Positions 27,375 to 38,044 of a stretch of 64,000 nucleotides of DNA are shown one piece after another (the stretch's first letter is position 1; every line of letters starts with the position of its first letter). This stretch comes from Odobenus rosmarus divergens (taxonomy: Eukaryota > Chordata > Mammalia > Carnivora > Odobenidae). The position numbers and the translations under genes are program-made. The notes below the pieces were generated by a model. The model saw nothing but the letters and a program-made list of their open reading frames with translations, ran no database searches and was not told where the DNA came from. The stretch lies in assembly GCF_000321225.1 (NCBI RefSeq), contig NW_004450277.1, positions 598,559 to 662,558 of the forward strand, given 5' to 3'.

Positions 27375-27685
27375 GGAAGGAGGGGCTGAAAAGGGCTCCT
27401 GGGTGAGACAGACCTGGGAGTGAATTCTTCCTTCCACCACTCACCGGCTGTGAGACTTCAAGCAAGCCTTTATTAAGCACCAACTGTGTATCAGGTCCAT
27501 TCACATTGTCATCTCGTATTCAACTCAAATTGCACAAGAACGCTGCAAGATGAGATTTGCCTACATTTCTCTGGTTTTGTGCATGTCCCTCGGGCACGTC
27601 CCTTTCCTCACTGAGCCTCGGGGTTTCTGGCTGTAAGATGGGGTTGGTAATAGCGGTGTCCCAGGCCTGTGTGAAGATGTAGTGT
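27375..27685 (+). repeat. MIR pieces
   Basis: The left part (cagacctgggagtgaattct, caccggctgtgagacttcaa) and the right part (cactgagcctcggggtttct, aagatggggttggtaatagc) are two forward MIR parts separated by other text. Confidence 0.6.
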
Positions 27686-27689
27686 GACA

Positions 27690-28220
27690 TGCTTGAGAAG
27701 GCAGCTCCATCAGGAATGCATCTTGTTACCTGTGCTTCAGCCAATGGGATGCTCAGGAAGGGGGAGTCATGTACCCAAAGTCACAAGGTCCCAAAGCCTG
27801 GGCCGTCACTCCTGCGGCTTTAGTCACTTAAAATCCCAGAGCCTCCATTTCCACATCTGTGAAATGGGAATAATAAAGCCAAGAGGAGCTGTGGCCAGAG
27901 GAAAGCAGATCTGCCTGGCAGCGGGGTCGGCAAACTGTTCACTGTGTGGTCGGGTGACACTCTAGAATGTGCTGGCTTCACATCAGGGTCATCTGTCGAG
28001 ATACTTTTTGGTTCTTGCTTTTAGAACTGGCACCTGAGAGGAGAGGTATTTTTCTGCCTTCCACCCCCAGGAAGGCGAGCATTTGCGCCCCGAGCTCTGG
28101 GCTCTTGCTGGGACATCCTCCGCAGCTTCTCTGTGCGTCCTGGGTTTCTCTCCTGAGATGGACCCCACCCAGGTGCAGGGTCAATGGTGGCAGATCCCAG
28201 ACCTCAGGCTTGGACGTTGT
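27690..28220. other. Intergenic, nothing recognised
   Basis: A weak MIR-like piece at about 27830-27880 (ccatttccacatctgtgaaa, tgggaataataaagcc); otherwise unique. Confidence 0.45.
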
Positions 28221-28224
28221 GTTT

Positions 28225-28600
28225 GTTCTCTGGGGCTGCTGTAACAACGTACCACAAACTGGCTTATGCTCTCACAGGTCTGAAATCAAGGTGTCAGTGG
28301 GGCCCTGTGGGGATTGCCAACAATCCTTGGTACTCCAGCTTGTAGGCCCGTCACTCCAATCTCTCCCTGTCACCACACGGTGTCCTCCCTGGACGTCTGT
28401 GTCTCTGTCCAGATTTCCCTGCTCTCATCAGGATGCTAGTCGTCGGACTAGGATCTACCCTCATCCAGTATGACTTCACCTTCACTTTGTTACATCTGCA
28501 AAGACACTATTTCTAAATATTTTCTAAACAATGTCCCATTCTGAGGTTTCAGGTGGACATGAGTCGGGGAGGGGAGGACCGTTATTCAATCCAGTAGAGA
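28225..28600 (-). repeat. MaLR (MLT1-type) LTR, reverse
   Basis: gttctctggggctgctgtaa, caacgtaccacaaactggct, gtcctccctggacgtctgtg and gtccagatttccctgctctc, which it shares closely with the copy at 21995-22425. Confidence 0.8.
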
Positions 28601-28604
28601 CAGC

Positions 28605-29450
28605 GAGCCTCTCCCTGAGCTCCTGAAGAGGCAAACTGCCTCACATTTTCTGGATTGCAAAAGATCCCAGGACCCCTGTGTTTCATCCCTCTGGATGAAC
28701 AATATTAGGCACCTAACCATTCTGTCCACAAGGAGCTAGGAGTTGCACTTCTTCTGATCAGACAAATAAAGCACCTGCGTGCTGGGGGGCACTGGCGAGT
28801 GCCCACCGCCCTTGTTTCTCCGCTCAAAGCCATTTACAAAGGTGCCGGGCTCTGAGATGCCAGTGGGCCAACCTCCCCTCTGTGGTCTGTACTTGACTCA
28901 TCTGTCCAATGGATGCGATGAGTACGATTGCACTTATATGAATTTTGAGAACAAGCAAACTGCACAGTGATAAAAATCAGAATAGCGTACAGCAGAAACT
29001 AATGTAACATGGTGTGTCAACCATACTTCAGTGAAAAAAATCAGAAGAGTGGTTACTTGGGAGATGGGCAGGAGGGAGTGTGCTGGTACCTGGGGACGTT
29101 TTTCATCTGCATCTGGATGGTAGTCACACAGGTGTGTTCCTGCATAAAAATTCATTGAATTGCACACATTAGATGTGTGTACTCCAGGTACTTTATTGTA
29201 TTTTATATCTTACTTACAAGTCAGGTAGGCAGGCAGGGAGGAAGGAAGATGTGCATAGTGATGCCTGGCAGGCCTGGCTTCCAGCACCAAGTGGAGATGC
29301 CTGTGCCCAGGCCTTTCTGCAAATGGTGGGCAGGGGGCACCAGGGCCTGGCCTTGGCAGCAGAGACAGAACGGAAGAGTGGCGGCAGGCACGCCCCTGTC
29401 TTCGCCCTCCCACCCCAGGCCTCCACGTTGGAAGACAGAAAAGTGGGACT
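28605..29450. other. Intergenic, no gene seen
   Basis: No family recognised. A short L1-like tail (gtgtcaaccatacttcagtg, 29018-29040) is possible. Confidence 0.45.
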
Positions 29451-29454
29451 TCCG

Positions 29455-29560
29455 AGTCTCATGTACTGGCTGTGTGACTTCAGGCACGGTCTTTGCCTTC
29501 TCTGGGCCTCGGGCTTCTCACCTGGAAAATAAGGGCAATCCTCTCAAAGAACTGTGAAGC
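29455..29560 (+). repeat. MIR SINE fragment
   Basis: tactggctgtgtgacttcag, ttgccttctctgggcctcgg, cacctggaaaataagggcaa. Confidence 0.8.
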
Positions 29561-29789
29561 CTGAGACACTGGCTGAACCGCCCGGAGCACAGAGCCTGCT
29601 GCTCTTCCCAGCATTGCCCCGCACGAGGAGGGAGGGCCCCCATGTCTGAGACCAGCCCCGTGGGCCTACCAGCTGAGAGGTAGCGGAGGATCGCCGGCTT
29701 CACGTCGTGGACCGGGACTCACCTTGTTTCCTCCTCAGTAAAATGCCTTCCCTCCTGCAGGTGTCCTTTCCTCCACCCAGCCCACCTCG

Positions 29790-29935
29790 AGCGATTTCCT
29801 CCACTTTTCTGTGACTCGGTTTGCTCATCTCTAAAATGGGGAATGATACCCGTCCCTGCCCTGTCTGGTGGCTGTCAAGATGCAAGGAATTTGCACTCAC
29901 AGCAAGGACTGGAACAAAGCAAGGGCTCAGGAGAG
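29790..29935 (+). repeat. MIR SINE fragment
   Basis: gactcggtttgctcatctct, aaaatggggaatgatacccg, ggtggctgtcaagatgcaag. Confidence 0.75.
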
Positions 29936-29939
29936 CTGA

Positions 29940-30380
29940 TATGGCTGTCCATGCCTACCCGCTGGCTGCACTCCCGCCGCGTGGTGGGCACCATGCCGGG
30001 CACCAGGGGGCCCCCCGTGGGGCTGGGCACACCCTTCCTGCAGGGCCACGCAGGTGGATGACAAGGGCATCCCAGAGCACCCTGCCTCCCGAGGCCGCTG
30101 CCTGCCAGGCCGAGCATCTCAGCTGCACCCGGGCCAGATGCACGGTTCTGCCAAATGCGCCAAGAGAGACTGTCACTCGGTGGCACAAAGGCAGCTCCTC
30201 GCACTTGTGGTGGGCGGGGCCCAGGGAAGAGCTCCAACCACCTGGCTCGGCAACTGCTCCTGGGGCAGCCTGGCCCCGAGCCTGGGCCCCCCTCCTCTCT
30301 GCACAGTGAAAGGATGGGGCAGCCGGGAGGGCAGCAAGATGCCTGGGGGACAAGAGGTAAGCACAGGGCCACAGAGTCTG
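29940..30380. other. Intergenic, GC-rich, no gene recognised
   Basis: Several overlapping long open frames on both strands reflect GC-rich unique sequence. None shows a domain, signal peptide or splice structure I recognise. Confidence 0.45.
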
Positions 30381-30383
30381 GAA

Positions 30384-30408
30384 GGAGGGAGGGAGGGAGG
30401 GAGGGAGG
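30384..30408 (+). repeat. (GGAG)n microsatellite
   Basis: Run of GGAGGGAGGGAGGGAGGGAG, pure purine. Confidence 0.93.
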
Positions 30409-30524
30409 CAGCATTGACAGGAGGAGAAAAGGCAAGAGGGAAGAGCATTAATGGGAAGGAGCAGACACCTAGCACCCACAGGGACCGGGCCCTGGTCTAA
30501 GTTACTCCTCAGAGAAACCTCCAA

Positions 30525-30665
30525 GACAGATACTGTTAGGATCGCATTTTACAGCCCAGGAAACCAAAGTGCCTGGAGTGATTACGTAACTTGCCCAAGG
30601 TCACACAGCCGGTAGGTGGCGGAGCTGAGATTTGAACCCAGGGCAGCCAGAATCTAGGCTCTTAA
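30525..30665 (-). repeat. MIR SINE fragment
   Basis: Reverse MIR: gcattttacagcccaggaaa, aacttgcccaaggtcacaca, gagatttgaacccagggcag, ctcttaatca. Confidence 0.9.
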
Positions 30666-30671
30666 TCATCA

Positions 30672-30865
30672 TGGAGATGAAGAGGAGGGAAAGGAGGGGG
30701 GAAGGAGGAAAAAGACTAGATCAAAAAAAACCAAAAAAACAAAAAAACCCGAGAGGGGGAGAAAAGGGGAGAAAACAGAGAGGAGGAAGAGGAAAGACAT
30801 CGGGGAGTGAATTAAGGAGGAGGGAGAGAAATAAGAACTCGGGAGGGGGAAGGAGGCCGCCTTCC
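30672..30865 (+). repeat. Long purine-rich tract
   Basis: Almost all A and G for about 190 bases with few interruptions, including A-runs at 30723-30748. It has potential for triplex (H-DNA) structure. Confidence 0.85.
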
Positions 30866-30869
30866 ACCC

Positions 30870-31620
30870 GCCCTCTCCCCTCCCCACTCTCCCCCCAGCA
30901 GCATGAGCTGCTTCCTGAGTCACACACGGGGCTGGGGACAGCCCTGACCTCCACATCAGGGCAGGTTGGTCCTCTGGAAAGAGCGGCTTCCCCGAGAGGG
31001 GCTGCTGGTCCAGCGGCTGCCCCAAGGCTGTGTTCTCAAGTACCTCCAGGTTCTGTGCTCCATCGTGAGGCTGAGCCCTCAACTTTAGCAGCAGGCCAAG
31101 CTGGGCTGGAGGAGTCGGCCTGCACACAACCAAAGGGCTTTCTGGCTCTTCCTCTTAAACGAACCTTCCAGGCAGGGCCGCCCAAGGCCCACCAGCCTCC
31201 TGCAGGGGCATCCTGCTGAGAACGCAGAGGAGAGGAAGGGAGAGCCCAGGCCCAGGGCTCAGCCTCCACCAAGGCCTCCACATGGGCTACATAATCTACA
31301 GAAGCGAACAGCAGCTCAGAGGCTGGGGCGCTGTTGACTCCTCGCTAGGGCTACACGTTTGTGGAGGCCGGCTGGGTCTTCGGAGTCTGGGGGCCTAAAG
31401 TCTGGTTTGGGATGGCCTGGGATCCCTCTGAATTTGTACCTCAATTTAATTCTGTGTGTATCTGAACTTCTCTGGAGGAGAAACTTTGGTTTCTACCAGA
31501 CTCTCAAAAGAGGTTAGGTCTCCCTAAAGGTCATTCTGAGACATTCAGCTCAAACAGTCAAAGAGTGACTTAATGAATTTAGCAAATCACAGAATAGGGG
31601 GCATGAATCTTGGGACTCTG
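30870..31620. other. Intergenic, nothing recognised
   Basis: Unique sequence, no gene. Confidence 0.45.
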
Positions 31621-31629
31621 AGGGCGGGG

Positions 31630-31715
31630 GCCTGATGTGTTGTAACCTGTTTATCTCCATTGCCTGGCACATAGTAGATGTCCGGTAAATATTTGTAGAT
31701 GAACGAATGAACAAT
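31630..31715 (+). repeat. L2/MIR-type 3' end
   Basis: tctccattgcctggcacata, gtagatgtccggtaaatatt, tgtagatgaacgaatgaaca. Confidence 0.75.
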
Positions 31716-31769
31716 TTAGAGAAGGCAGAGTAACAGGGGCCAAGAAAGGATGTGGAGAAGCCCTCCTGA

Positions 31770-32165
31770 TTTGATACTGCAGAAAAGATCACCCCAAAAC
31801 TTAGGGACTCATACCAAGAGTCATTTAGTAGGTCTCATGATTTCTCTGGGTCAGGAATTTGGGATCCATTTGGCTGGCTGGTTTGGGGGCTGCACTCATC
31901 TGAAGGTTTGACTGACGCTGCCGGCTCAGTTCCAAGATGGCTCATCCATGGGATGGGCAAGTCAGCCCCAACTGGAGGGGGGACTTCAGTTCCTTGCCAT
32001 GCGGGCCTTTCCATGGGCTGCTTGAGTGACTCCACAGCCTGCCAGCTGGATTCCCCAGCTGATCGAACCCGAGACCAAGACAGAAACTACAAGACATTTT
32101 ATGACCCAGCCTTAGAAGTCCCATTCTGCCATTTGCACAAAACCCTGCTGGTTACACGGGTCCAC
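31770..32165 (-). repeat. Old LTR-type repeat, family unassigned
   Basis: atttctctgggtcaggaatt, actcatctgaaggtttgact, tccaagatggctcatccatg, gggctgcttgagtgactcca, gaagtcccattctgccattt. The same kind of text occurs at 51150-51590, so two copies are present. Confidence 0.6.
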
Positions 32166-32469
32166 TTTATTAGAATTGAACAAGGGCTTGAAAATCAGAA
32201 GAGATCGTGGGGGCCCTGGCAGGGTCTGGAAGCCACAGAGGAGTCAGAGAAGCGAGAGGGAACCCTGGGGAAGTCAAAGCCCTGGAGGTGACAGCTCTCC
32301 CGCAGACAGTGGCCCTACCCTGCACAGAGCTGGGGTCTGGTTTCAAGTCCAGCACTTGACCACACTGGCCAGGCCAGACTTCCATTTTCTACCACCTTCC
32401 TGGCCACAGCATCCAGACTTACTGATTCCCATCAATTCCCTAACAGCAGTATGAATTCTCCCATCAGCA

Positions 32470-32740
32470 AGCCTTTTTGCTTTTGCTCCTTCCTCTGCCT
32501 GGAATGCCCTTTTCACTTCTCCTCTCAGGCTACCTCCTCCAGGAAGCCTCCCCAAATGCATCTCTAAATGTGTTGGCCACCTTGCCCAATCCCCAGTGCA
32601 GCCCCAATGTCTATGTAGACACCTTGTACCATGCTTGCCTCCCCACTGTACCGCAAGTGCCCTGGGTTGGAGGGTGGGCCCACAGGTGCCCATCGCTGTG
32701 TGCTGAATGCATGAATGATGGGTGGATACATCCCACACAC
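32470..32740 (+). repeat. L2 fragment
   Basis: ccttcctctgcctggaatgc, ggctacctcctccaggaagc, ctccccaaatgcatctctaa, then a gaatgcatgaatgatggg end. Confidence 0.85.
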
Positions 32741-32894
32741 AGCAGGGAGCCCCTTTAGGGCTCAGAGAGGCACTGAGACGTGGCTAAGCCTTGGTGTCCC
32801 CACTGGAGGATTGTTAGGGAGGCTCCTTCCAGGCCCCAAATTCTGCTATTATATCTCCCCAGAAACATTCAACAGATGGCACCTTGAAATTAGA

Positions 32895-33030
32895 AGAGAT
32901 GGGTCAGCACAGGGTTCAAATCCCAGGGCCTCCACTTACTTCACTTGCCTGATCAGGGAAGTCATTGACCTCTCCATACCTGAGATTCCTCAGTTGTAAA
33001 AAAAAAAAGGCTAATGTTCTTCACCTTTCA
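32895..33030 (+). repeat. MIR SINE fragment
   Basis: cagggttcaaatcccagggc, gggaagtcattgacctctcc, gagattcctcagttgtaaaa. An A-run (32998-33008) follows. Confidence 0.8.
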
Positions 33031-33034
33031 GGGT

Positions 33035-33205
33035 AGTTGCAAGGCATGAACACTGGCATGAGAGAGGTTCAGATCCTGGCTCCACTACTGGGCTGATCAC
33101 TTAATCTTTCAGTGCCTCATTTTTCCCATCTATTAAATGGGGCCAGCTATATATTCAGGGTGGGCCGGAAACTGCATTCATCCAGGTAAATGCTCCGCCC
33201 AGAGC
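33035..33205 (+). repeat. MIR SINE fragment
   Basis: aggttcagatcctggctcca, gatcacttaatctttcagtg, cccatctattaaatggggcc. Confidence 0.85.
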
Positions 33206-33209
33206 CTGC

Positions 33210-34260
33210 ACACAGTGGACGCCGGTGGTAGCCATGGACGGGGTGCCCAGTCTCCCTTCCAGAAAGAACACGTCCTTCAGGTGCAGGGTCAGTGGCTAGC
33301 TGACAGCCTCCAGCTGCAGCACCTTCAGGATCCCCCTCCGCTTTTGAGCCAGGCCTCGCCCTTCGTAGGCAATCCCCGCAGGGTCCGAGCCAGCAGGGGA
33401 ACTAGGGCCTGGCCATTGCTGCCCAATGTCGGGCTCCTATAGGGGGTGAACTCCTCTCCGGAGCTCCCCGCTGGGTTCCCGCCACCAGCCCTGCACGGCT
33501 GGCCGAGGCCCTCCCCCTCTGTCTTCCCTCCACAGGCGCCCTGGCCCAACAAGCCTCTTACCATGCCAGCTCCATCTCAGGGTCTGCACCTACAGGCACC
33601 CAACCGGACTGGGCACGCAATGCAGCGGTGGTTCTCAAAGTGTCCCCCGGAGGCCACAGCAGCCGCATCTCCTGGGAACTGGGACGACACGCACATGTCA
33701 GGACTTTGAGCACTGCTGCCGTGGCGGGGAGCTACTGTTAAGACATCACAGTCACAGGGTGGCCAGGGCGGGGCTGTGTTTTGTGGGAAGGGGACAATGC
33801 TTGATCACAGTCTCACCCCCCCCAGGTCCCTCCCTCCCCCAAATCCAGAGGAGGGAACCAACAGGCCCCCCTCCCCACCCCATTCAGGGGAAGGGTCCAG
33901 TCCCAGCCTCCAGCTGGAGACTTCACAGGCCCTGGGTTTGTGAGGCTGCATCCAGCCCTGCCTTCCTCCCTCCTGCTCCCCACCCCTCCCTCTCCCTTTC
34001 CTCCCCAGGGGCACCCCAGCCCTGCTCGCCTGCCTCCTCTTTGTCTGCCAATCTGTCTCCATCCCAAGATGAGCCCTGGGCCTCCGCCAGCCAGTCTGTG
34101 CTCCACCTCAGGACCTGGAGGGAGAGGCCTCTGTGCTCCCAACTGCCTCTCACTTACCCTGGGGAAAGGTCCAGGAATGGTTTGTGTTGTTGGCCTCCCA
34201 GCCTCAGCCTCAGCCAACAATCACCCCTCCTGATCTGGAGCCATACCCTCCCCTCTAGGC
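33210..34260. other. Intergenic, no gene seen
   Basis: GC-rich unique sequence apart from the MER5-like piece at 33622-33720. The open frames at 33759-34289 and on the minus strand lack family features. Confidence 0.5.
33622..33720 (+). repeat. MER5A-like hAT remnant
   Basis: Starts cagcggtggttctcaaagtg, the hAT/MER5 terminal repeat, then atctcctgggaactggg, and ends gactttgagcactgctg. Internally deleted. Confidence 0.7.
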
Positions 34261-34264
34261 TGCT

Positions 34265-34385
34265 TAAAGCCTCATCATGTGACAAGTAAGGAAACGGGAC
34301 AGAGAGGTATAGAGGTTTGCCCAAAGTCACGCAGCAAGAAGGGGAAGCAGCCAGGATTTGGATCTTGCTCTCTCTTTTCACTTCA
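34265..34385 (-). repeat. MIR SINE fragment
   Basis: acaagtaaggaaacgggaca, gaggtttgcccaaagtcacg, agccaggatttggatcttgc. Confidence 0.8.
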
Positions 34386-34654
34386 GCATCCCCACTCCCA
34401 GGTCCTAGCAGGTGGCAGGTGACAAGAGTGAGGTGGTCATATGTGACAGGCCCCAAGGCCTTTGTGGGCTTGTCCTTCTCCCTGATGCCGCAGCCCATCA
34501 GATAAGGCTCGGAGACAGGCAGACATTTCACACAGCTGCCTTCGCTTTTCTATCCTGGCAGGAGGGTGATGTGCTAGGGCCTTCCTTTATGGGTACCCAG
34601 CATATCCCCTATCCAGGCCTGCCTCAGGGAACCCTGGAATGCAAGGGCCAGAAT

Positions 34655-34945
34655 AACACTGGCACTAAGGATAGGCACTTTTCCTGAGCACTCACTGTGC
34701 AGCAGGCCTGGTCGGCACATCCTCTGCAGACACTGTCCTGTGGAACCCTCACCCGGGTCCCATGACAGACATGCGATTATCCACAGATTCAGTCACGAGG
34801 CCAGAGAGGCTAAGCGTTTCACCCCCAATGGTCCTAAACTCACCTGTCCACTTTATAGATGGGAAAATTGAGGCCCAGAGCAATGGCATGATTTCTCCAA
34901 GGACACGCACCTAGTGAGTGTCAGAATCAGCCTTTTCCAGGCAGC
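34655..34945 (-). repeat. MIR/L2-type repeats, reverse
   Basis: gagcactcactgtgcagcag, ggcacatcctctgcagacac; then tatagatgggaaaattgagg and cccagagcaatggcatgatt. Two pieces may be adjacent. Confidence 0.7.
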
Positions 34946-35064
34946 TTTCTTAGTGAGAGCAATCAGAGTCCATTCATACAGCACTTCATGGTTTGTGACT
35001 CTCATCTCCTCTCAGGAAGGCAAGGGTTTCTGTTGTTCTATGGTTATTTGGGGATTCTTATAAG

Positions 35065-35250
35065 ATGTGCCAATATAGTTCTAAGAGCTCGATAAATATT
35101 CACTCATTTAATGCTCACAAATGCCTTACAAGGCAGGTGTATTGATTATCCTGATTTTGCAAATGAGGAAACTGAGGGAGCTTAAGTAATCTGCCTAAGG
35201 TCATGCAGTCAGGATTCAAATTCGGGCTGCTTGAGGTTTTAAACCCTATG
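35065..35250 (-). repeat. MIR SINE
   Basis: attttgcaaatgaggaaact, gagggagcttaagtaatctg, gcctaaggtcatgcagtcag. Confidence 0.85.
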
Positions 35251-35265
35251 ATGTCCAGTCCTTTT

Positions 35266-35467
35266 TTTTTTTTTTTTTTTAAGATTTTACCTATTTATTT
35301 GAGAGAGAGAGAATAAAAGAGTGAGCACATGAGAAGGGGGAGGGTCAGAGGGAGAAGCAGACTCCCCACCGAGCAGGGAGCCCGATGCGGGACTCGATCC
35401 AGGGACTCCAGAATCATGACCTGAGCCGAAGGCAGTCGCTCAACCAACTGAGCCACCCAGGCACCCC
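35266..35467 (-). mobile_element. Can-SINE, reverse
   Basis: Poly-T and AAGATTTTACCTATTTATTT, GGGAGAAGCAGACTCCCCAC, GCCCGATGCGGGACTCGATC, ending GAGCCACCCAGGCACCCC. Target duplication TGTCCAGTCCTTTT / TGTCCTGTCCTTTT at 35252-35265 and 35468-35481. Confidence 0.95.
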
Positions 35468-35481
35468 TGTCCTGTCCTTTT

Positions 35482-35580
35482 AACAGCTGAAAAACCTGAG
35501 GCTCAAGGAGAGGAAATGACTTGTCTACGACCACAGAGCTAGAAAGGGGTGGTGGCCAGACCCCTGTCTCCAGCCCAGGC
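35482..35580 (-). repeat. MIR SINE fragment
   Basis: aaaaacctgaggctcaagga, aatgacttgtctacgaccac, agagctagaaagggg. Confidence 0.8.
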
Positions 35581-35584
35581 CTAC

Positions 35585-36430
35585 CCCCATTCCAGCAGGG
35601 TCCTTTCTCATCCACATTTGTCAATTAACAAACGCTAACTGGGAACCTTCTTTGCAGGAACGACCACAGCACCCGCCTTGCCCGAAACACACCCACAATA
35701 CAGAGGGGTAAGTGGGTTCATGAAGGCACCAGAGGTGGCCTTGGGGGCATCTGGCAGGACACTAACCTACCCTGGGAATAAGGGAAGACTTCCAGAAGTC
35801 TGATCCTTGAGTAGCGTCTCCAAGTTCAAGTGGGAACTTTGCCAGGAGGATAGGGAGGAATAAGGCAGCCCAAGCTGAGGAAGCAGCATGTGCAAAGGCC
35901 CGCAGTGTGAGAGAGAAGGCAAGTTGTCAGGAAGAGTTCTCTTCAGTCCTGAGTGAGGGTAAGGACAGAAAAAGCTGAACAAGGAGGATTGCAGAAGAGC
36001 CTTGAGGGAATCAGGACACTGGAATCCTGGCCACAAATCTGTCCCTGTCTCACAGAGTGACTGCAATATCCCATCCATACAATGGTGGAGGATTGGTGTC
36101 TAAGGGCCCTGTCAGGTCCACCTTTCAGCTGATGAAGTCAGGATGGATTTGAATAGGAGGACTGTTTTGATGTGAGAGCAGGAGGCAAGGAAAGAAGGGC
36201 ATTCTAGAGAGTCCCATAGGAGCAAAGGTCCAGAGGAAAGAACGTGCAGGGCAGGTGCTGAAAAAGGACAAGAAATGGCTTCTATAGAGGGTCCCCGGGA
36301 TGGTGTACATAGAGGAAAGCATGCAAGGAAGTCATATCAGTCTGGACTCTTCAGTCACAGGTGAAAGAAAGAAAAAAAAGAAATTATTGATTTATATAAC
36401 TGAGAAGGCCAGGTTATTGGCTTCAGGCAT
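35585..36430. other. Intergenic, nothing recognised
   Basis: Unique sequence; 35850-36050 resembles old L2/MIR-like text only weakly. No gene. Confidence 0.45.
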
Positions 36431-36455
36431 GGCTGGACCCAGGTGCTGACATGTT

Positions 36456-36638
36456 TTTGTTTTTTGTTTTTTTAAGATTTTACTTATTTATTTAAGAGAG
36501 AGAGAGCACAAGCGAGGGAGAGGGGCAGAGGGAGAAGGAGAAGCAGGCTCCCCACGGAGCAGGGAGATGATATGGGGCTCAATCCCAGGACCCCAAGATC
36601 CTCTGCAGAGGCTCAACCAACTGAGCCACCCAGGTGCC
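36456..36638 (-). mobile_element. Can-SINE, reverse
   Basis: TTTAAGATTTTACTTATTTA, GAGAAGCAGGCTCCCCACGG, ending GAGCCACCCAGGTGCC. Perfect target duplication CCCAGGTGCTGACATGTT at 36438-36455 and 36639-36656. Confidence 0.96.
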
Positions 36639-36700
36639 CCCAGGTGCTGACATGTTACTGTGAAGGTCCTGTCTCTCCCTCCATCTTGACTTTGATTTCT

Positions 36701-36914
36701 CTTTTTTTTACTTTATTTATTTATTTTTAGAGAGAGAAAGAGCATGTGCACGCACACCTCAGTGGGGGAGGGGCAGAGGGAGAGAGAGAATCTCAAGCAA
36801 ACTCCCCACTGAAGGCAGAGCCCAACACAGAGCTTGATCCCACAACCCTGAGATCATGAGCTGAGCCCAAACCAAGAGTCAGACGCTTAAGTGACTGAGC
36901 CACCCAGGCACCCC
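36701..36914 (-). mobile_element. Can-SINE, older subfamily, reverse
   Basis: TTTACTTTATTTATTTATTT, a GAATCTCAAGCAAACTCCCC block, ACCAAGAGTCAGACGCTTAA and GAGCCACCCAGGCACCCC. The CAAGAGTCAGA box marks an older subfamily. Target duplication TTGACTTTGATTTCT at 36686-36700 and 36915-36929. Confidence 0.95.
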
Positions 36915-36927
36915 TTGACTTTGATTT

Positions 36928-36931
36928 CTTT

Positions 36932-36986
<55 letters not shown>

Positions 36987-36989
36987 TTT
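36928..36989 (+). repeat. (TTTA)n microsatellite in SINE tail
   Basis: About fifteen uninterrupted TTTA units, the expanded poly-A/T tail of the SINE at 36930. Confidence 0.97.
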
Positions 36990-37334
36990 TAAGTAGGCTC
37001 CATACCCATTGTGAAGCCTAACATGGGGCTCGAACTCATGATCCTGAGATCAAGACCTGAGCTGAGATCAAGAATCAGATGCTCTTTCCATAGTTTGGCT
37101 ATTGTGGACATTGCTGCTATAAACATCGGGGTGCACGTACCCCTTCGGATCACTACATTTGTATCTTTGGGGTAAATACCCAGTAGTGCAATTGCTGTAA
37201 AGAGGGCACGTTCTGCATGGAGCACAGGGTGTTATACACAAACTATGAATCATGGAACACTACATCAAAAACTAACGATGTAATGTATGGTGAAAGAATC
37301 AGACACTCAACTGACTGAGCCACCCAGGCACCCC
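36930..37334 (-). mobile_element. Second old Can-SINE at the same target, interrupted by an L1
   Basis: Left part 36930-37084 has a (TTTA)n tail expanded to about 60 bases and then AAGTAGGCTCCATACCCATT, ATGGGGCTCGAACTCATGAT. The right part 37294-37334 completes the head (CTGACTGAGCCACCCAGGCA). It ends at a third copy of TTGACTTTGATTTCT at 37335-37349, so it inserted beside the previous SINE using the same target sequence. Confidence 0.92.
37085..37293. mobile_element. L1 with inverted 5' part (twin-primed insertion)
   Basis: 37085-37197 is antisense L1 3' text (tagtttggctattgtggaca, ttgctgctataaacatcggg, ggggtaaatacccagtagtg). 37198-37293 is the sense L1 3' terminus (gagggcacgttctgcatgga, gtgttatacacaaactatga, gatgtaatgtatggtg). 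Target duplication AAGAATCAGA-CTC lies at 37070-37084 and 37294-37308. This is the structure expected from twin priming. Confidence 0.9.
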
Positions 37335-37632
37335 TTGACTTTGATTTCTTCATTGTTAGTTTCACTCTCAGGGAGACTCTAACCTCATGGAGGCAAAGGT
37401 GACCACCCATAGCTCCAAAATCCATCACACAAACTACACTGGTAGAAAAAAAAGATTCTCAAACCCTCCCATGGCATTATCCTGGACCCTTTCCTTTCTC
37501 TCCCAACTAACATTAGATTTATCCTCAAATCTTATTGGATCTACCTATAAAAGAGTTTCAGAATCTACTCACTTCTTTCCACCTCCACTGATAACAGCCT
37601 GGTCATGCCACCCTTATCCTTCTGTTTTATTG

Positions 37633-37768
37633 ATTTTTTATTATTTTTTTTATGTGGGCTCCATACCCAGCATAGAGCCCAATGGGGGCTCAAACTCACG
37701 ACCCTGAGATCATGACCTGAGCCAAAACCAAGTCAGTCGCTTAACCGACTGAGCCATTCAGGCTCCCC
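37633..37768 (-). mobile_element. Old short Can-SINE, reverse
   Basis: TTTTTTTATGTGGGCTCCAT, GAGCCCAATGGGGGCTCAAA, CTGAGATCATGACCTGAGCC, GTCGCTTAACCGACTGAGCC. Flanked by imperfect TCTGTTTTATT / TCTATTTTATT. Confidence 0.85.
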
Positions 37769-38044
37769 ACATCTATTTTATTTTTTAAATTGAGATGTCA
37801 TGTTCATGTAGATGAGACCACAACTGGACATGTACATTCAGATCAATGAAACTTCACACAGTGAGCACGTGATGTAACCTCCACATAGATCAAGATAAAG
37901 AGGCATGAGAGCACCCCAGAAGCCTCTCTCAAGCCCCCTCCTAGTTACTAACCCCCTTAATGGTATATCCCAGTCACCATCATCTGTTGCCTGGTTTAGT
38001 GCATCAGTTCCCAGCTGTCTCAAGCTTTCACTCCTGCATCTCTC

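Noticed and set aside
29875..30524. Long overlapping open frames on both strands at about 30 kb
   Set aside because: Several overlapping GC-rich frames on both strands cannot all be real; none has recognisable features.
30632..31219. 195-codon open frame with Lys/Arg/Glu-rich start
   Set aside because: The charged region is the translation of a polypurine tract; no domain.
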